From Halisarca cf. caerulea (taxonomy: Eukaryota > Porifera > Demospongiae > Chondrillida > Halisarcidae), in assembly GCA_963170055.1 (NCBI GenBank), contig CAUJGJ010000303.1:2501-66500 (forward strand): DNA of 64,000 bases. The letters are read 5' to 3'. Every line of letters begins with the position of its first letter. Positions within the stretch are counted from its first letter, which is position 1. A program made the position numbers and the translations under genes. The notes under the pieces were generated by a model. That model had not been told where the DNA came from, did not search any database, and worked only from the letters and a program-made list of their open reading frames with translations. This document shows, piece by piece, positions 1-11,500 of this stretch.

Positions 1-1430
1 CTCCAGAGGTGGAGGTTGGCGTTATGGGAAGGGTGTCAATGACTGTGTTTAGAGCACACTTTAATTGTAAGATGGTCTGGTAGTGTACTAATATCCACCG
101 ACCACAGGTGGGCCTCCCTGGTGTCTTTGACCTGGCATGTTACTTGTCCCTTCACCGGCCTTTAGCAAGTTGCAATGCTGGCTCGAGGTATTCATCCTGG
201 TCTTCTGTGCTGAGTTGAGCCTTCACTTTCTGGCAAATTAAAGGCTTTTTCTTGATGCACCAGGACCATTCTTCCATGTAGAGATGGTATGCAGAAGTAG
301 TTTAAATATCTGTCTCTTGGCGTCCTTTTTAATTGTACTTTGTCCTCTCCTCTGCAAGGCAGACAGTGGAATCCATGAAACACATCCATGAAGCTGGAGT
401 ACGTTTCTGCTTCTTGTACATTGTGGATGGTGATGACATATTAAATCCACCGCAGTACTTCGGCAGGTACAGTAGATGTTTAGTCATATATACCAGCCCA
501 CTTCTTTAGCATTCTAAAGACCATGCTGTCCAGGGTGAGTTTGATCTGTGAAATGGGTAATGTAGATATAGAGATCCCACACTAGGCCTGGGCAAATGGC
601 CTCTTTGTAAAGTTGCAGCTTTTGGTGAACACTGCAACAATTATGTCTTGTCAACCTTGTCGAGTCTATAGGGTGGATAATTTCTACTCCAAAGCTGTGC
701 AGACTGCTGTATTGCTCCTGTACAGAGAAATTGGTGCTCCAAGAAACTTGAAGGTACTGTCCTCTATAAAAGGAATGGCTTGACTTGCTAGTTTGATTTT
801 GGGGTCATATATAAGCTTGATTGGCAGTTGAGGCATGGATCGATGACGAGGCGTTTGGGCACCTTTGGTGTCATACTGATCACTTCAGCCATTTCTCAAT
901 GTGATCTAGTATGGGTCCTGGTAGGCTGATGGACCATCTGAGACTAAACAGGTGTCATCATTGTATAGGCGATTGTTTGCCACCTGCACATGTGCCTCAG
1001 AGAGTTTGTAACTACACTGTATGTGTGTGGCAGAATTGAAGAAGGCTAATGTGCTGATTATGGTGTTGAATATATGTACCAACCAACAAAGGATTGCCTT
1101 GGGAGACTCCAATTTGTAGTGGAATGGGCTAGTAGTCCAGTTCTTAGTTCATACTACACTGGTAAGGTACTGGTATAAGTTGGATATATACCAAGCCATG
1201 CATAAGAGGTATGACAGTGTTGAAGAAAAACCATGATCATCAATCATGATGGATGCTGCCATACAGATCTAGCCAACAGATGGATAGGGACTTGTGTTTT
1301 TGACGTGATTCTTCTATGAGAGAGAAGAGGCACAGGTGGCAGGAGAGAGGGTCACTTCTTCGAGATAATGCATGAAAAACTGGCCAGCATCCACTGTAAA
1401 AGTACTTGAAAGAAAAATACTGCATAGTAA
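1..1430 (-). pseudogene. Degenerate LINE reverse-transcriptase fragment
   Basis: Conceptual translation of the minus strand, with several frame changes and stops, gives the recognisable order of a non-LTR reverse transcriptase. A finger segment with HKSLSICWLDLYGSIHH lies near 1240-1330. A strand before the palm, an FNTIISTLAFF segment and an active-site-like LYNDDTCLVSDGP lie near 906-1112; the second residue of the usual YADD is Asn here. A thumb-like KFLGAPISLYRSN lies near 720-770 and a CPGLVWDLYIY segment near 560-600. The family resembles RTs of RLE-type LINEs common in aquatic invertebrates. It is broken and runs off the window edge, so it is a relic. The most 3' part (1-450) has no motif I can name. 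Confidence 0.7.
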
Positions 1431-1465
1431 CGGATAATGACCACTACTTAAATTATTTAAATTTA

Positions 1466-1665
1466 CCATAGATGCGGATTTTCTGCGGTCTTAAAATTTT
1501 GCTAATATTGCATACTGAAGAACATTTGCGATCTAATTTTTGCGGTTGACACTACAATACCTACACAGACAATGGTAGCAAATGACTCCTTAATTTTTGC
1601 GATCACAGCCTAAACCTGCCAATTAGCAAAAATATCATCCTAGCAAAAAAAATCAGCATCTACGG
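1466..1665. mobile_element. 200-bp MITE with CCATAGATGC/CCGTAGATGC ends
   Basis: The ends are imperfect terminal inverted repeats (CCATAGATGCGGATTTT against CCGTAGATGCTGATTTT) and both are flanked by TA. The interior contains repeated TTTTGCGRT/TTTTGCG words and no coding potential. End sequence and TA target resemble the CCGTA-ended elements at 9493, 14083, 17730 and 43758, suggesting one loosely related group of Tc1/mariner/pogo-type non-autonomous elements. Confidence 0.7.
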
Positions 1666-2016
1666 TATGTCTAAGACATCACTTGTTTGTTTAAGTTCAT
1701 CATGCAGTCACTACCCTGCAGCTGGTCAGGTGGTGTTAGGCTCCCTCCAATTCATTATTGCATGTGTTTGCACCATATCCTATATATGATACTTCGATGG
1801 ACTTGCACACAACATCTTTCAGGTAATCTACTGGGTGGAGGAGTCCTGCTTGCTGGGGAGATCTGTGGCTATACATTCCATTTTCGGATATTCACAAGAC
1901 TGAATGATGGTATGTGAAGCACACTTCTGAATGATTAGCTTAGTATTTTTGTACACAACATGTACCTCTTTTCACACACCAATTACCATATTTCTCCAAA
2001 AAACTGATTGAATATT

Positions 2017-2018
<2 letters not shown>

Positions 2019-2071
<53 letters not shown>
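2019..2071. repeat. (TA)n microsatellite
   Basis: An uninterrupted run of alternating T and A. The short poly-Ile/Tyr frame across it is an artefact. The flanks 1666-2290 hold nothing I recognise. Confidence 0.95.
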
Positions 2072-2076
<5 letters not shown>

Positions 2077-2289
2077 TGTTTGTAATTCATTCACTGACCT
2101 CTCTATCATTTTATTTGTTGCTGAATCTTTAAACCAAACTTTCATATTTTTTGAATCTTTGTACTCCCTCTTTGTTTCTTTTGTATATTTTGTCCTTTGT
2201 CCCTTTTTCTTTTCTGGGTGCAACATTATAGCAGCCTCTGACTAAAGGTTCCCCAGATTAAATAAGAATACCTGATACCTGATACCTCA

Positions 2290-3300
2290 TGATGCATGGT
2301 AGCTGCTTTACCAAAAGGATTCCAAATCGAATGGCATCATATCTGTCATTGTATCTCCCTTTCTCCAAGACATAGAGGCAGGCATTGAGGACATGGAAGA
2401 GGGTTTACCACTGACTACACAGGTTACATGTAGACCAGGGGTGTAATCTTCCTCCTCAAGTGAATATTTGAGTTTTGTGACAGTGTGTCCGACAGAGAGT
2501 TCAACGCAAACTTGAACACACTCACTCAGGCAAGGTGGTGACAGTGGAGGACCACAGCTGTTATCGTTCATTGATTGATTTTCTGCTTACCATACTGGTG
2601 CTGAGGGAGAAACAGGTTGCAGTCTCCTCTTCCTCAACTCAATCTACTCTTAATTGGCTCAATTTCTCACTTTCTTAGCCGAGACCCCCAGCTCTTCCTT
2701 CATAGCTGCCACTACGATCTGATAAGGCTTGAAGGCAAGTCTCTGCTGAAATGCTTCTTTCCTTGTCTCCTGGCCAGTAATGGCTCTTACAACAGGGTCT
2801 CTGGAGCATATGTAGGTTGACCTTACTAACCTGCAGCTTCTTGTCGAGTGTCACTAATTATAAAGATGTAAGCTCCAAACCACACTTTCTCCTTGAGGTA
2901 GATACAACCAGGCCAGACTGCACCATTAATTCAAAAATTAATCTGGTGGCAATGGTTTGAAGGGTGTTCTTCAGCCAGGACACAGGGAAAGAGTTGGCAG
3001 ACACATCCCATGTCTGATGAGGACAAATGATAAGTTGGTACATGCAGACATAGTTTCTGCTGCCTGGTGACCAGGGTGGAGGCAGCCCTCTCTAGAAGTG
3101 ACTTCAATACCAGAGCATTCCTCCTTTGAGTGCCTGTGTTCCATGAACACTCACTGAAGCTCCAAGGAAACAAAAGGCGCTAGCTGTTGTAGGGGATGGT
3201 TTCTCCATTGAGGGGCAATTTTGGATTTGCACTGGGTTTGGCACTGGATGTTCAGACACCCACACTTTGGCACATTGCCTTTCATACCAGATCATACCAG
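2290..3300 (-). pseudogene. LINE remnant: RT C-terminal region running into zinc-finger region
   Basis: On the minus strand, frames near 2640-2830 read SRDPVVRAITGQETR followed by KEELGVSAKKV, and frames near 2300-2540 read KFALNSLSDTLSQNSNIHL then CLPLCLGE. This is the segment between RT thumb and the endonuclease zinc finger in the same LINE family as the 1-1430 fragment. It is heavily frameshifted. On the minus strand it lies 5' of the RT piece at 1-1430, the reverse of the order in an intact element, so the two are separate insertions or a rearrangement. The part at 2860-3300 is less certain. Confidence 0.55.
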
Positions 3301-3582
3301 TCAAGCCTCAATGGCAGAGAAGAGTCTCTGGCATGAGTAAGAACCGCCAGCAAGTAGTGTAGTGTTGCTGGCATTTATTGAAGAAGGTTTGAGCATTGAG
3401 AGGATGCACACATAGCCCAAACTGGGGTGCTGCTTGTTAATCAACCACAGTGCATGTTATAACGACAGTATTGAAAACTATAGCACTGATTTATAAGGGG
3501 TCTCCTTGTAAAACGTTGATCTGGAGGAGGAGGAGGGGTTGTGACTGCCAAGACTTGCTGGAGACCATTTCAATTGATCAGG

Positions 3583-3604
3583 TCTCTCCCTCTCTCTCTC
3601 TCCC

Positions 3605-3682
<78 letters not shown>
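3583..3682. repeat. (CT)n microsatellite
   Basis: About 100 bp of CT dinucleotide with a few interruptions in the first 30 bp. Poly-Ser-Leu and poly-Arg-Glu frames over it are artefacts. Confidence 0.95.
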
Positions 3683-3685
<3 letters not shown>

Positions 3686-3925
3686 GTCACCAATGTTGTT
3701 ATTCAAAAGCACCAAAAACACACAAATACAAGATAAATAGTAAAAGATAGTACATACAGTACATGCAAGAGAAAGAGTGTGGCATATTCAGGTAGTCTCA
3801 ATGGTAGCCAATAAATATTAGAACTCGATATTGCACATTATGGAGTGGAAACCACAATAACTTTTTTAAAACTATATGATAATAATAAAATGATAATGAT
3901 ATATGCACGGAATGTTGTATATGAC

Positions 3926-4336
3926 TTAAGGAGAGGTAAACACAGGTGGTAACACACAAGTAATGATTAAGCTAGTGGGTTCAGAGTTCTTGCAGTTAAT
4001 TACATTCACACCATATTCGGACTTCAGAATGCACTTAGATATGATCAAGGTTTCCATATTTTCTTGCTCGTGTCTGCTTACTGGAGTCAAACTGTAAAAA
4101 CTGTCAAAACTGCTACAGTGGAGGAGCCCTCTTGATCTGGCTTCAATTGCAATGAGCTTGGCTGCAGCTGTGTATCTATTTGCTCTACATTCAATGTAGT
4201 AGAATGTGTCTCTTCCTCTATAGATCTGAATAGCAGTTTTGGTGCAGAACTCAAATGGTATTGTCAGTTTAATGAGGGTAACTGTAGAGGGATCCCACAC
4301 TACAATGTCAGGTTGAGTGTCAGCTATTGACAGCAA
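3926..4336 (-). pseudogene. LINE restriction-like endonuclease domain fragment
   Basis: A 136-codon frame begins with QPDIVVWDPSTVTLIKLTIPFE and continues with an RY...LI segment and SRGLLHCSSFDSFYSL. In RLE-type LINEs the PD followed about 12-15 residues later by an acidic residue is the nuclease core, and SRGLL/DSFY is the usual C-terminal block. The lysine of the nuclease core is not clear. No RT lies directly upstream on this strand, so this is an isolated fragment. It matches the domain order of the family at 1-3300 but not its position. Confidence 0.55.
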
Positions 4337-4493
4337 TTTCCTGCATGTGGAAATGTGTACACATGGTTAGGTGGGTCAGCAGAAATGTTCATGAATGCTG
4401 AGAGTCACAGCATTCATCCCTTTAATAGCACCACCCGATGGCAACAGACTTAAACTCTGATAAGAGACTACTAACCAGTCACTCATGCCAACT

Positions 4494-4496
<3 letters not shown>

Positions 4497-4586
<90 letters not shown>
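4497..4586. repeat. (CA)n microsatellite
   Basis: CA dinucleotide array with single interruptions, followed by a looser CA-rich tail to about 4675. All poly-Thr-His and poly-Cys-Val frames here are repeat artefacts. Confidence 0.95.
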
Positions 4587-4588
<2 letters not shown>

Positions 4589-5014
4589 CACTGTACACAC
4601 ACATATACCCCATGCACACACATGTACACACACAACATGTACAAATTAATGTATATACCACATAAACACACACATATACAACAGGTAGAATATTAATAAC
4701 CTATTTTAGATCAGCTGTGCAAATAGCAAATGCATGCATTGATTTTATGTATTTTAGTACATGATATTATTGCAATTATTACACATATATGCTGTAATTA
4801 CTGTATAATATAATTTATTATTTATCAATTATATGATCTGTTCGTGTGCAAATTTAATGTATAAAGTTAACTTGGTGTTATAGGCTGTTATATCCATTCC
4901 ACATGCAGCGCTGAAGATATATTATTGTGTATGTATCCATATTACACTCTCAAGATCTATTTGATTATTAATGTTATTGCATACATACATACACTGAAAC
5001 CTCTCTACTCAACT

Positions 5015-5018
<4 letters not shown>

Positions 5019-5076
<58 letters not shown>
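5019..5076. repeat. (TA)n microsatellite at the 3' side of the LINE
   Basis: An uninterrupted TA run. It lies about 265 bp beyond the LINE stop codon (minus strand) and mirrors a second TA run at the LINE 5' side. The AT-rich stretch 4690-5018 contains nothing I recognise. Confidence 0.9.
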
Positions 5077-5078
<2 letters not shown>

Positions 5079-5342
5079 ATATCAAATTGGTACAACATAA
5101 GAGACAAAGAACCTATTAACAAAGTAACAAAAAAAGACTAATCTACATAACTCAGCTAGGTAACATATATAATATACACATATACACTGAAATTAATAAA
5201 GTTAATATATTAATGGAGATGCATTGATCAATTGTTTGGGAATGGTGCCCAATACAGAGGCTGCGTTCCCTCGCTGTACAGCCACGGACACGTGTTGAAA
5301 TAAATGGTAAGTTGACAAAGAATCTCCTGAAGTCAACTTGAT

Positions 5343-6344
5343 TCACCTACCAATTTCTTTGAAAAGATTGAGTGCATTGGGGCCAAAAGGGCCGGCTGTT
5401 TCAACAGCAGCCGGGCAGAAGTGATTTAATGAAGCTAGATCTTGATACTTCACCATTTTCCCATTCTCGGCATCAGCTGCAATGGCACCTGCATCCACAC
5501 AAGCCAGTGGTAGATGGGAAGCTGCAAATGTGTCAACACATGTGAAGTCCCATGCCATTGAGCGTCCACATTTCCAGGGTATCAATGTTATCCCATCTGG
5601 TTTGCCATCATTGATGATAGAAATGCCCCTGGGCTCCAGATGGGATGGGATTCCAGCAGATGATAGTGCCCTTTGGATGATGTTATTCACAGAGGCATGG
5701 CGAGAATGACGGCCTTTGCTCCTCCTACAGCTCAAACCGTGTGTTCCCAAATCATCGACAGTGGAACCACAATGTGCACAATCATGAGGGAGGACCAATG
5801 GCACACCAAGGCGTAGACCAGCCGCAATCCTGACTACATTGTCCTCCATACGGAGGCCAAGAAAGGAAATAGGTGGGGCGTCCAACCAATACCCAGATTC
5901 CCGTGTTGATGCAGCAAGTAAACGAGCATGGCTGCGATTGTTAGATGCCGAGCTCAACAAATACTTCTGCCAGTGCGCAACTCTTGGAGCATCCCATGCT
6001 TTCTGATGAGACCTATCATTGATGGGTGGAGGAGGTTGACCATGATCCTTGGACCATAACTGTAAGGCAAGATCCAAAGCAGCCGGTGATGTAAATGAAG
6101 GTATCAAACTGTGGACCAGATCATGACAACCAGCAGCAGAAGCTAAGAAGGCTGTAGGTGCAAGCTCAGTTGTCTGTCTAATCCCCAGACCTCCAGCCCT
6201 CACGGGCAATGAGGCTTGTAACCAGGAAGAGTCATGGGACAAATCCACATTGAGCACTGAAGATAGGATACTACGTAACTGACCATCAAAGACCTCCAGA
6301 AATTTGGAGAGGAAACAGGGAGCAGATCTCAAGATATACAGAAC
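5343..6344 (-). pseudogene. LINE thumb plus restriction-like endonuclease segment
   Basis: This segment is in the same frame as the RT segment and is separated from it only by the TAG at 6345-6347. It begins within the RT thumb (RSAPCFLSKFLEVFDG). It then has a zinc-binding cluster of the form C-X2-C-X9-H-X3-C (CAHCGSTVDDLGTHGLSC), an RH pair in GRHSRHASVNN, KPDG followed 15 residues after the PD by WDFTCVDT, and AENGKMVKYQDL near the end. In RLE LINEs these are the CCHC finger, the RH motif and the PD...D...K nuclease core, so the catalytic residues look preserved. It ends with TGA at 5343-5345. Confidence 0.8.
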
Positions 6345-7277
6345 CTAAGGGAGGGCAAAAGCATGTCTCAACAACAAAAGTGCATCATGTCTGGCCAGGT
6401 AGGCCAGTCTCTCACCCATGGTTGTAAGGGAATCTATCTTCTCCTTAATGACTGTGTCAATGGAAGATACGTCTCCAATGGGTGACCCCAGGAGAACTGC
6501 ATCTTTAGGTTGTACCAGCATCATGTCCCTGAAGGAGGATGGTAAGTTGTCAACTTCAGGGAGTCTAATCAGCTCACTTTTTTGAAGATTGAGGCAGAGA
6601 CCAAGCTTACCTGTCTCCTCCCCAAATGTGGTCAAATCAGCAGAGAGAGTTTCCATGTCCCCACCTATGGAAGCATCATCCAAGTAAAGAACTTTAAACT
6701 CGGCCTTCAGCAGATTGATTAAGGGGTGGACAGTCAAGCAAAATAACAAAGGACCTAACGGGTCACCTTGTTGGACTCCCTCAGCGGAAGAGATGATGCT
6801 CCCCCCAAACAATAAGCTGGAGTGAGTGGCATAGCTGGAGTAAACCAGAGGGAAGAGCTGGGGTATGTGAACCTTTACTGCCTCTAGCATTTTATCCCTA
6901 CGAATAGAGTTGAATGCATTCTTGATATCCAACTTCATGAGTGCTTTTGAAGGCACTAGATTCTCAACAAAGTGTCTGGTAGCATGTACAGCCACTTCAG
7001 CCCCCTGTGCCACTCCGAACCCCAACTGTGAAGGGGACAGCATGTCTCCCATTTCTTTAGCCACCGAACTACTAGCACACTTGGCTACTAGGCGTCGGAG
7101 AGTACATCCAACAGCAATAGGGCGGATCCCGCCTCCCTTCTTATTGAGAGCAGTGAGACAGGCACCAAAAAATATGTGGCGAAAGCCACGAGGCACTCCT
7201 CCGGATAAAACAAGGTTGGTGAATGCCGTAAGAGACTGCAACAGGCTCTGGCCATGCACTGGACCCTGCAGAGACAC
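6345..7277 (-). pseudogene. LINE reverse transcriptase core, broken at both ends
   Basis: A 310-codon frame with clear RT blocks: RPIAVGCTLRRLVAK, SQLGFGVAQGAEVAVHATRH, LMKLDIKNAFNSI (first catalytic Asp), EGVQQGDPLGPLLFCL, VLYLDDASIGG (YLDD in place of YADD, both Asp present) and a KLGLCLNLQKSEL block. It copies the element RNA at the target site. The true start is upstream in another frame: the 5' edge at 7277 is a frameshift, not a start codon. The 3' edge is a TAG where the protein should continue. Catalytic residues are intact, so the loss of function looks recent. Confidence 0.85.
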
Positions 7278-7920
7278 TGGTCAAGTCAAAGAGGTGCTGA
7301 GGACGCAGACCATCCATACCTCCTGCAGAACCCTTTCGAAATGAGCGAATAGCTTTCAGGACCTCCTCTTGTGTAACTACCAGTGCTGGACATTGTGGTT
7401 CAGCTGGAAACTCTGAGTCAGGATGAGGAGAAGGATGCTTAGCCCGAAGGAGTGATAAAGTGGCATCGTCACACTTGGCAAAAGTCTCTGTAGAGGAACA
7501 CAACCTAACAGCACCGGCAAAATCACCCTCTTCTAATTTGGAAGAAACTCTGGCAGCAAGGTGCTCCAAATACGTATTCTCTGACGGGGATTTGCCTTTC
7601 TTAGATGTTCTAGAATTGAAGCGTGACGGTGGAGACAATGATTCGGCCTCAATCTGTCGATTGACCAATGTGGACAATTTCCAACGTTGCCCCCCACGCG
7701 ATGGAACCCGCAAGCAAGACTTTGGGAAAGCAAACAAGCGAACCCAACAATCGATTTCATTTGTAGTGGTGAGGCTGTTAAGGATCTGTGACAGCTTCGT
7801 AGCAGCCTGGTTCCTAGAAGCCTGAGGGATTCTCTTAAGCGTTACAATATTCGCGTTACTCAAGACTCGAGAGGCAATCTGCGGGATTAGATGGTAGTGA
7901 TGTGGGATTGGAAGAATCAT
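7271..7920 (-). pseudogene. LINE N-terminal region upstream of the RT frameshift
   Basis: From an ATG at 7920 the frame reads a basic region (IPQASRNQAATKLSQIL, CWVRLFAFPKSCLR) and then KAIRSFRKGSAGGMDGLRPQHLFDL, the segment just before the RT fingers in this family. After about 7280 the frame leaves the family and the RT continues in a neighbouring frame, so one base has been lost or gained near 7270-7290. The start is seven bases from the (TA)n run, which leaves no 5' UTR, so the element is probably 5'-truncated. Confidence 0.65.
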
Positions 7921-7923
7921 CTT

Positions 7924-7927
<4 letters not shown>

Positions 7928-7986
<59 letters not shown>
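7928..7986. repeat. (TA)n microsatellite at the 5' side of the LINE
   Basis: About 58 bp of uninterrupted TA between the LINE 5' end and a MITE whose TA target duplication is its last TA unit. Confidence 0.95.
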
Positions 7987-7989
<3 letters not shown>

Positions 7990-8161
7990 TCAAACTTGTT
8001 TACAACAACACCCTTGGTGCCACTAAAATGTGCTGTTATAACAAAGTTGTTGTTGTAAACCAGGACATTTAGTACAGAGACCATTGAATCTGTTCCTGCC
8101 ATGTGTGTTGTTGTAAAGAGGTTGATGTTGTAAACAGTGACTTTCTAACCAAGTTTGACTG
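7987..8161. mobile_element. 175-bp TA-flanked MITE (CAGTCAAACTTG ends)
   Basis: Both ends read CAGTCAAACTTG inward, with weaker similarity beyond, and both are flanked by TA. The interior repeats a GTTGTTGTAAA word. This is the layout of Tigger/pogo-type MITEs. 8162-8551 beyond it holds nothing I recognise. Confidence 0.75.
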
Positions 8162-8551
8162 TATATAATTCGCCACGCTCTCTAATCAGACTTATCTTAT
8201 GAGGTATGTACATTCACCATACTGATTTATAGCAATAGTCGCTGCCATAATCCGACAGCCTCCGGATCCTACATACTGTAATTCTACACCTTCTTTTGAA
8301 GTCCCATCGAGTGTTGAATTATAGGGAGTGGTTTCACTGTACACATAACAGGCATATATTATATGTACACCATATATACCATATGCATGCTTGCAGCACT
8401 AGTCATGTACTTCTGTCATGTTTGCATTAGGACCAATAGTATGCTAGAGCCTTGTAATCTCAAAGACGACACAACAATTACCAGTTGTAATACAACTAAA
8501 CAATGCCAATTAAATACATGTTTATGAACAACAAGTTAGTAGTGAATATCT

Positions 8552-11500
8552 CTACTTGCAGCACTCAGTTTCACGTTTTGGACATGTACAAGAGTCTCCA
8601 CAACTGCAGGAGTCCCCTTCACCTAAACACAATCAGAACACATGACTCAAAAAAACTCATTAGAGAGAAGTATTTCAACTCACATCCAGTGCACACACAA
8701 GGACAACACGAGTTTCCAGTGCACGTTGATCCACACTTGCAGTCTTTACCACAGGCACATCCTTCAACTACACGGACAACACTGGATGTGAACCTCAGCT
8801 AAAACAGAATAGACTGTGGCAAAAGTAATACACTCGCTTTACAACACACCTTGACAAGGCTGACGGCAGGTACAGCATCCATCCTTACACATACAGCTAT
8901 CTACACAGGGACACTTGTCACCCTCACCTAATGACAGAACCGTGGAGAGTAGTGTAGAACTTACAATTCACTTATGTATAAAATATGTGCATACACCTAT
9001 GTACATTATAATTAAACAAACTTATAAATGCACACATGTACACAAACAAACACACATGGTCGCACGCATGCACGCCCACACGCATGCACGCACACACACG
9101 GGCATTTATAACCGCCCATGGCTCACTTGGATTGTGAGCGTGGCTTATTTTCAACGTCACAAATTAGCAGCTGTTCTTGATGCGTCATTGAGCATATATC
9201 AGATGACATTTCATAGTTCACATACTAACAGAATGGGAGGAGATGACGACTTTGGTGACGTTGCAGTTACGTATTTGTGAAACGTCATGGAAATGGCTGT
9301 TTTTCTGAGCTTGAAGAAACACCAGCTTTGTTGCGGGCCAAAATTTCACACACACAATTAATTTCATGAAAATCCTCGATGATTTTACCCAGCAGCAAAG
9401 GCAAAGTTCTAAAAAAGCATTTTTTCAGCATTGTTTCTCTTCCTTTGAGAAGGAATTACCATTATGTTTATAACTTCGTAGAAGCTAACATACCGTATAT
9501 TGGAAAATTTTCGCGATGCGCCTCATACTAGGGGGGGCAGAAATATTCGCGGTTTTTAATTTCGCGACTTTATGTTGGGCAGGTAGTTGCGTAATTCTCT
9601 ATGACTATTGGTCAATGCTTTCCTTTAGCCACGCGGTATGACTGAAGGCGTAGAACCTATGGTAGAACCAAGAGAATATCATTTAGATTCTTGTGTTAGA
9701 GGATACCATGTGTACCAGACAGTTTGGTCTCCAGCCGAAGGAGAGATTCTAACTTGTAGTCGGGAAACCACTAACCCACGGGACCCGTATGCTGTAGTTG
9801 TACAAAAGAGTGAGCAGCGGCAAATTATTGTTGGGCATCTACCTCGAAGGATTTCACGCCTTTGCTCTCTTTTCCTTGGCAAAGGCGGCTCGATAAGGGC
9901 GGTTGTCGCCGGTAAAAGACGTTATTCAGCGGACTTGCCTCAAGGCGGGTTGGAAATTCCGTGTAGATTGACCTTTGCGGGGGCTGGGGATTTACTTACG
10001 AAAGCGAAGAATCTTATAGATGCCCTGCAACTTTCTGAGAACGACAACAAGGCAATTGTAGGACATATTAAGGAGGAAAAGGAAACTTCAGTTTCGAAGA
10101 TGGATGAAGATGGGCAAGATATCAGCTTATCCGAACTGAAAACGAACGTAGTTGACGTGCAAGACCAGGATGCTTTCAGGGCGAGTTTCAGGGAGGACAA
10201 GAGTAGCACTATTTGGTCTCAGTATGGAAGACATACTCTTAGTGTCATTGAGAAAGTTATCATTTCATCCGGACAGCGTCTTACTGACAATCACCTTCAT
10301 TTCGTACAAGCTCTGCTGAAGGACCAGTTCCCAGACATATGTGGCCTGAATAATACATTGACACTAAACAAGGCTCAAAGTGGTTCTTCACTAAAGAGCA
10401 ATGGTTTACAGATTATTTTCTGTAGAAGTGATCACTGGATAGTAGCATCAACTATTAATTGCAAACCAAATGTTGTCAACATTTACGACAGCATTTATAA
10501 GGATGTCGACAGTGATACCAGGGTTCTTCTTGCACACCTAGTAGGAATCACAGAAGATCATCTGCAAATCAATATGGAGGAGATAACGCGACAAACAGGG
10601 GGGGCAGATTGTGGTGTATTTGCAGCAGCAGTGATAACCTCATTGGCTCATGGACACAGGGCACCCTTCTACTTTTGCCAAAGGGAACTGAGAACTCATC
10701 TCATGGAATGCATTGAAAAATGCATGCTGAGCCCTTTTCCCACAACAAGCTAACAACACTGCATGCAGTTTGTAAATTAAAGTTATTGTTGTATCAAACC
10801 ATGCACTAAGTTAAACAATAAGTATCACATGACTACAACTAATGGTATCATAATTTTGTTCAGACTATAATTTAGACTTCGGAATCCAAAATTATATCAG
10901 TTATTCCCACATGTTTGAATCCATTTCTGATAATGTCGGGGTTTGCTTTCATATAATCAAACAGTTGGATCATCCACGTTGCACAGAGTGGCTTCATTAT
11001 CTGGAGTTTCATGTCTACGATGCTGGAATCATCATTCTCCACTACTTTCTCAGCATACCATGTGTTGAATTTTTCTCGGAGAAAGTCCTTTGCTGGCTTG
11101 TTCACACTTACATCCAGAGGCTGAAGCTTGTCTGTCGTGTTTGCTGGCACGGTAACAAAGTGTATGTTATTTTGCTGCAACAAGGAGCAGACACTTTCAG
11201 TACATTGTCCTCGAAACACATCAAAGATAGCTAACGATGGATGGTCTGGTGGTAGCCGCAATTCCTCCTTCTTCTTGGATGTGTATGGTATCACAATTTT
11301 TTCAATGTACTGCAGCATTGTGTCTTCATTTGACCAATGATTGGCTGTGTGAGTAATGCACCAGTCCGCAGGGAATGGAATGGTTGGATGGCATGCCGAA
11401 GTCTTTCCCTTGTAAATAAGTTGCATTGGAAGGAAATCACCCAGAATTGTGCAACCGAATACAGCTGTGATTTGCCTTTTGTCACTGACACCCACTGCCT

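Larger units (their letters stand above)
5077..7926 (-). mobile_element. Nearly complete RLE-type non-LTR retrotransposon
   Basis: On the minus strand, in order: an N-terminal region, a reverse transcriptase and an endonuclease with a CCHC zinc finger and PD-X15-D core. This is the architecture of R2/R4/NeSL-type LINEs, which carry a restriction-like endonuclease after the RT instead of an AP endonuclease before it. Two lesions silence it: a one-base frameshift near 7270-7290 and an in-frame TAG at 6345-6347. No N-terminal DNA-binding zinc finger is visible, so the 5' end is probably truncated at 7926. Both ends meet (TA)n runs, which suggests insertion into a TA microsatellite. The 3' boundary at 5077 is inferred from that run, not from a tail. 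Confidence 0.75.

Noticed and set aside
3450..3750. Ser-Leu and Arg-Glu repeat proteins
   Set aside because: They are (CT)n translations.
9638..10753. Host gene status for the HIRAN-Ulp1-like ORF
   Set aside because: It is intronless and lies wholly between the TIRs of one element, so I treat it as element cargo. A captured host gene remains possible.
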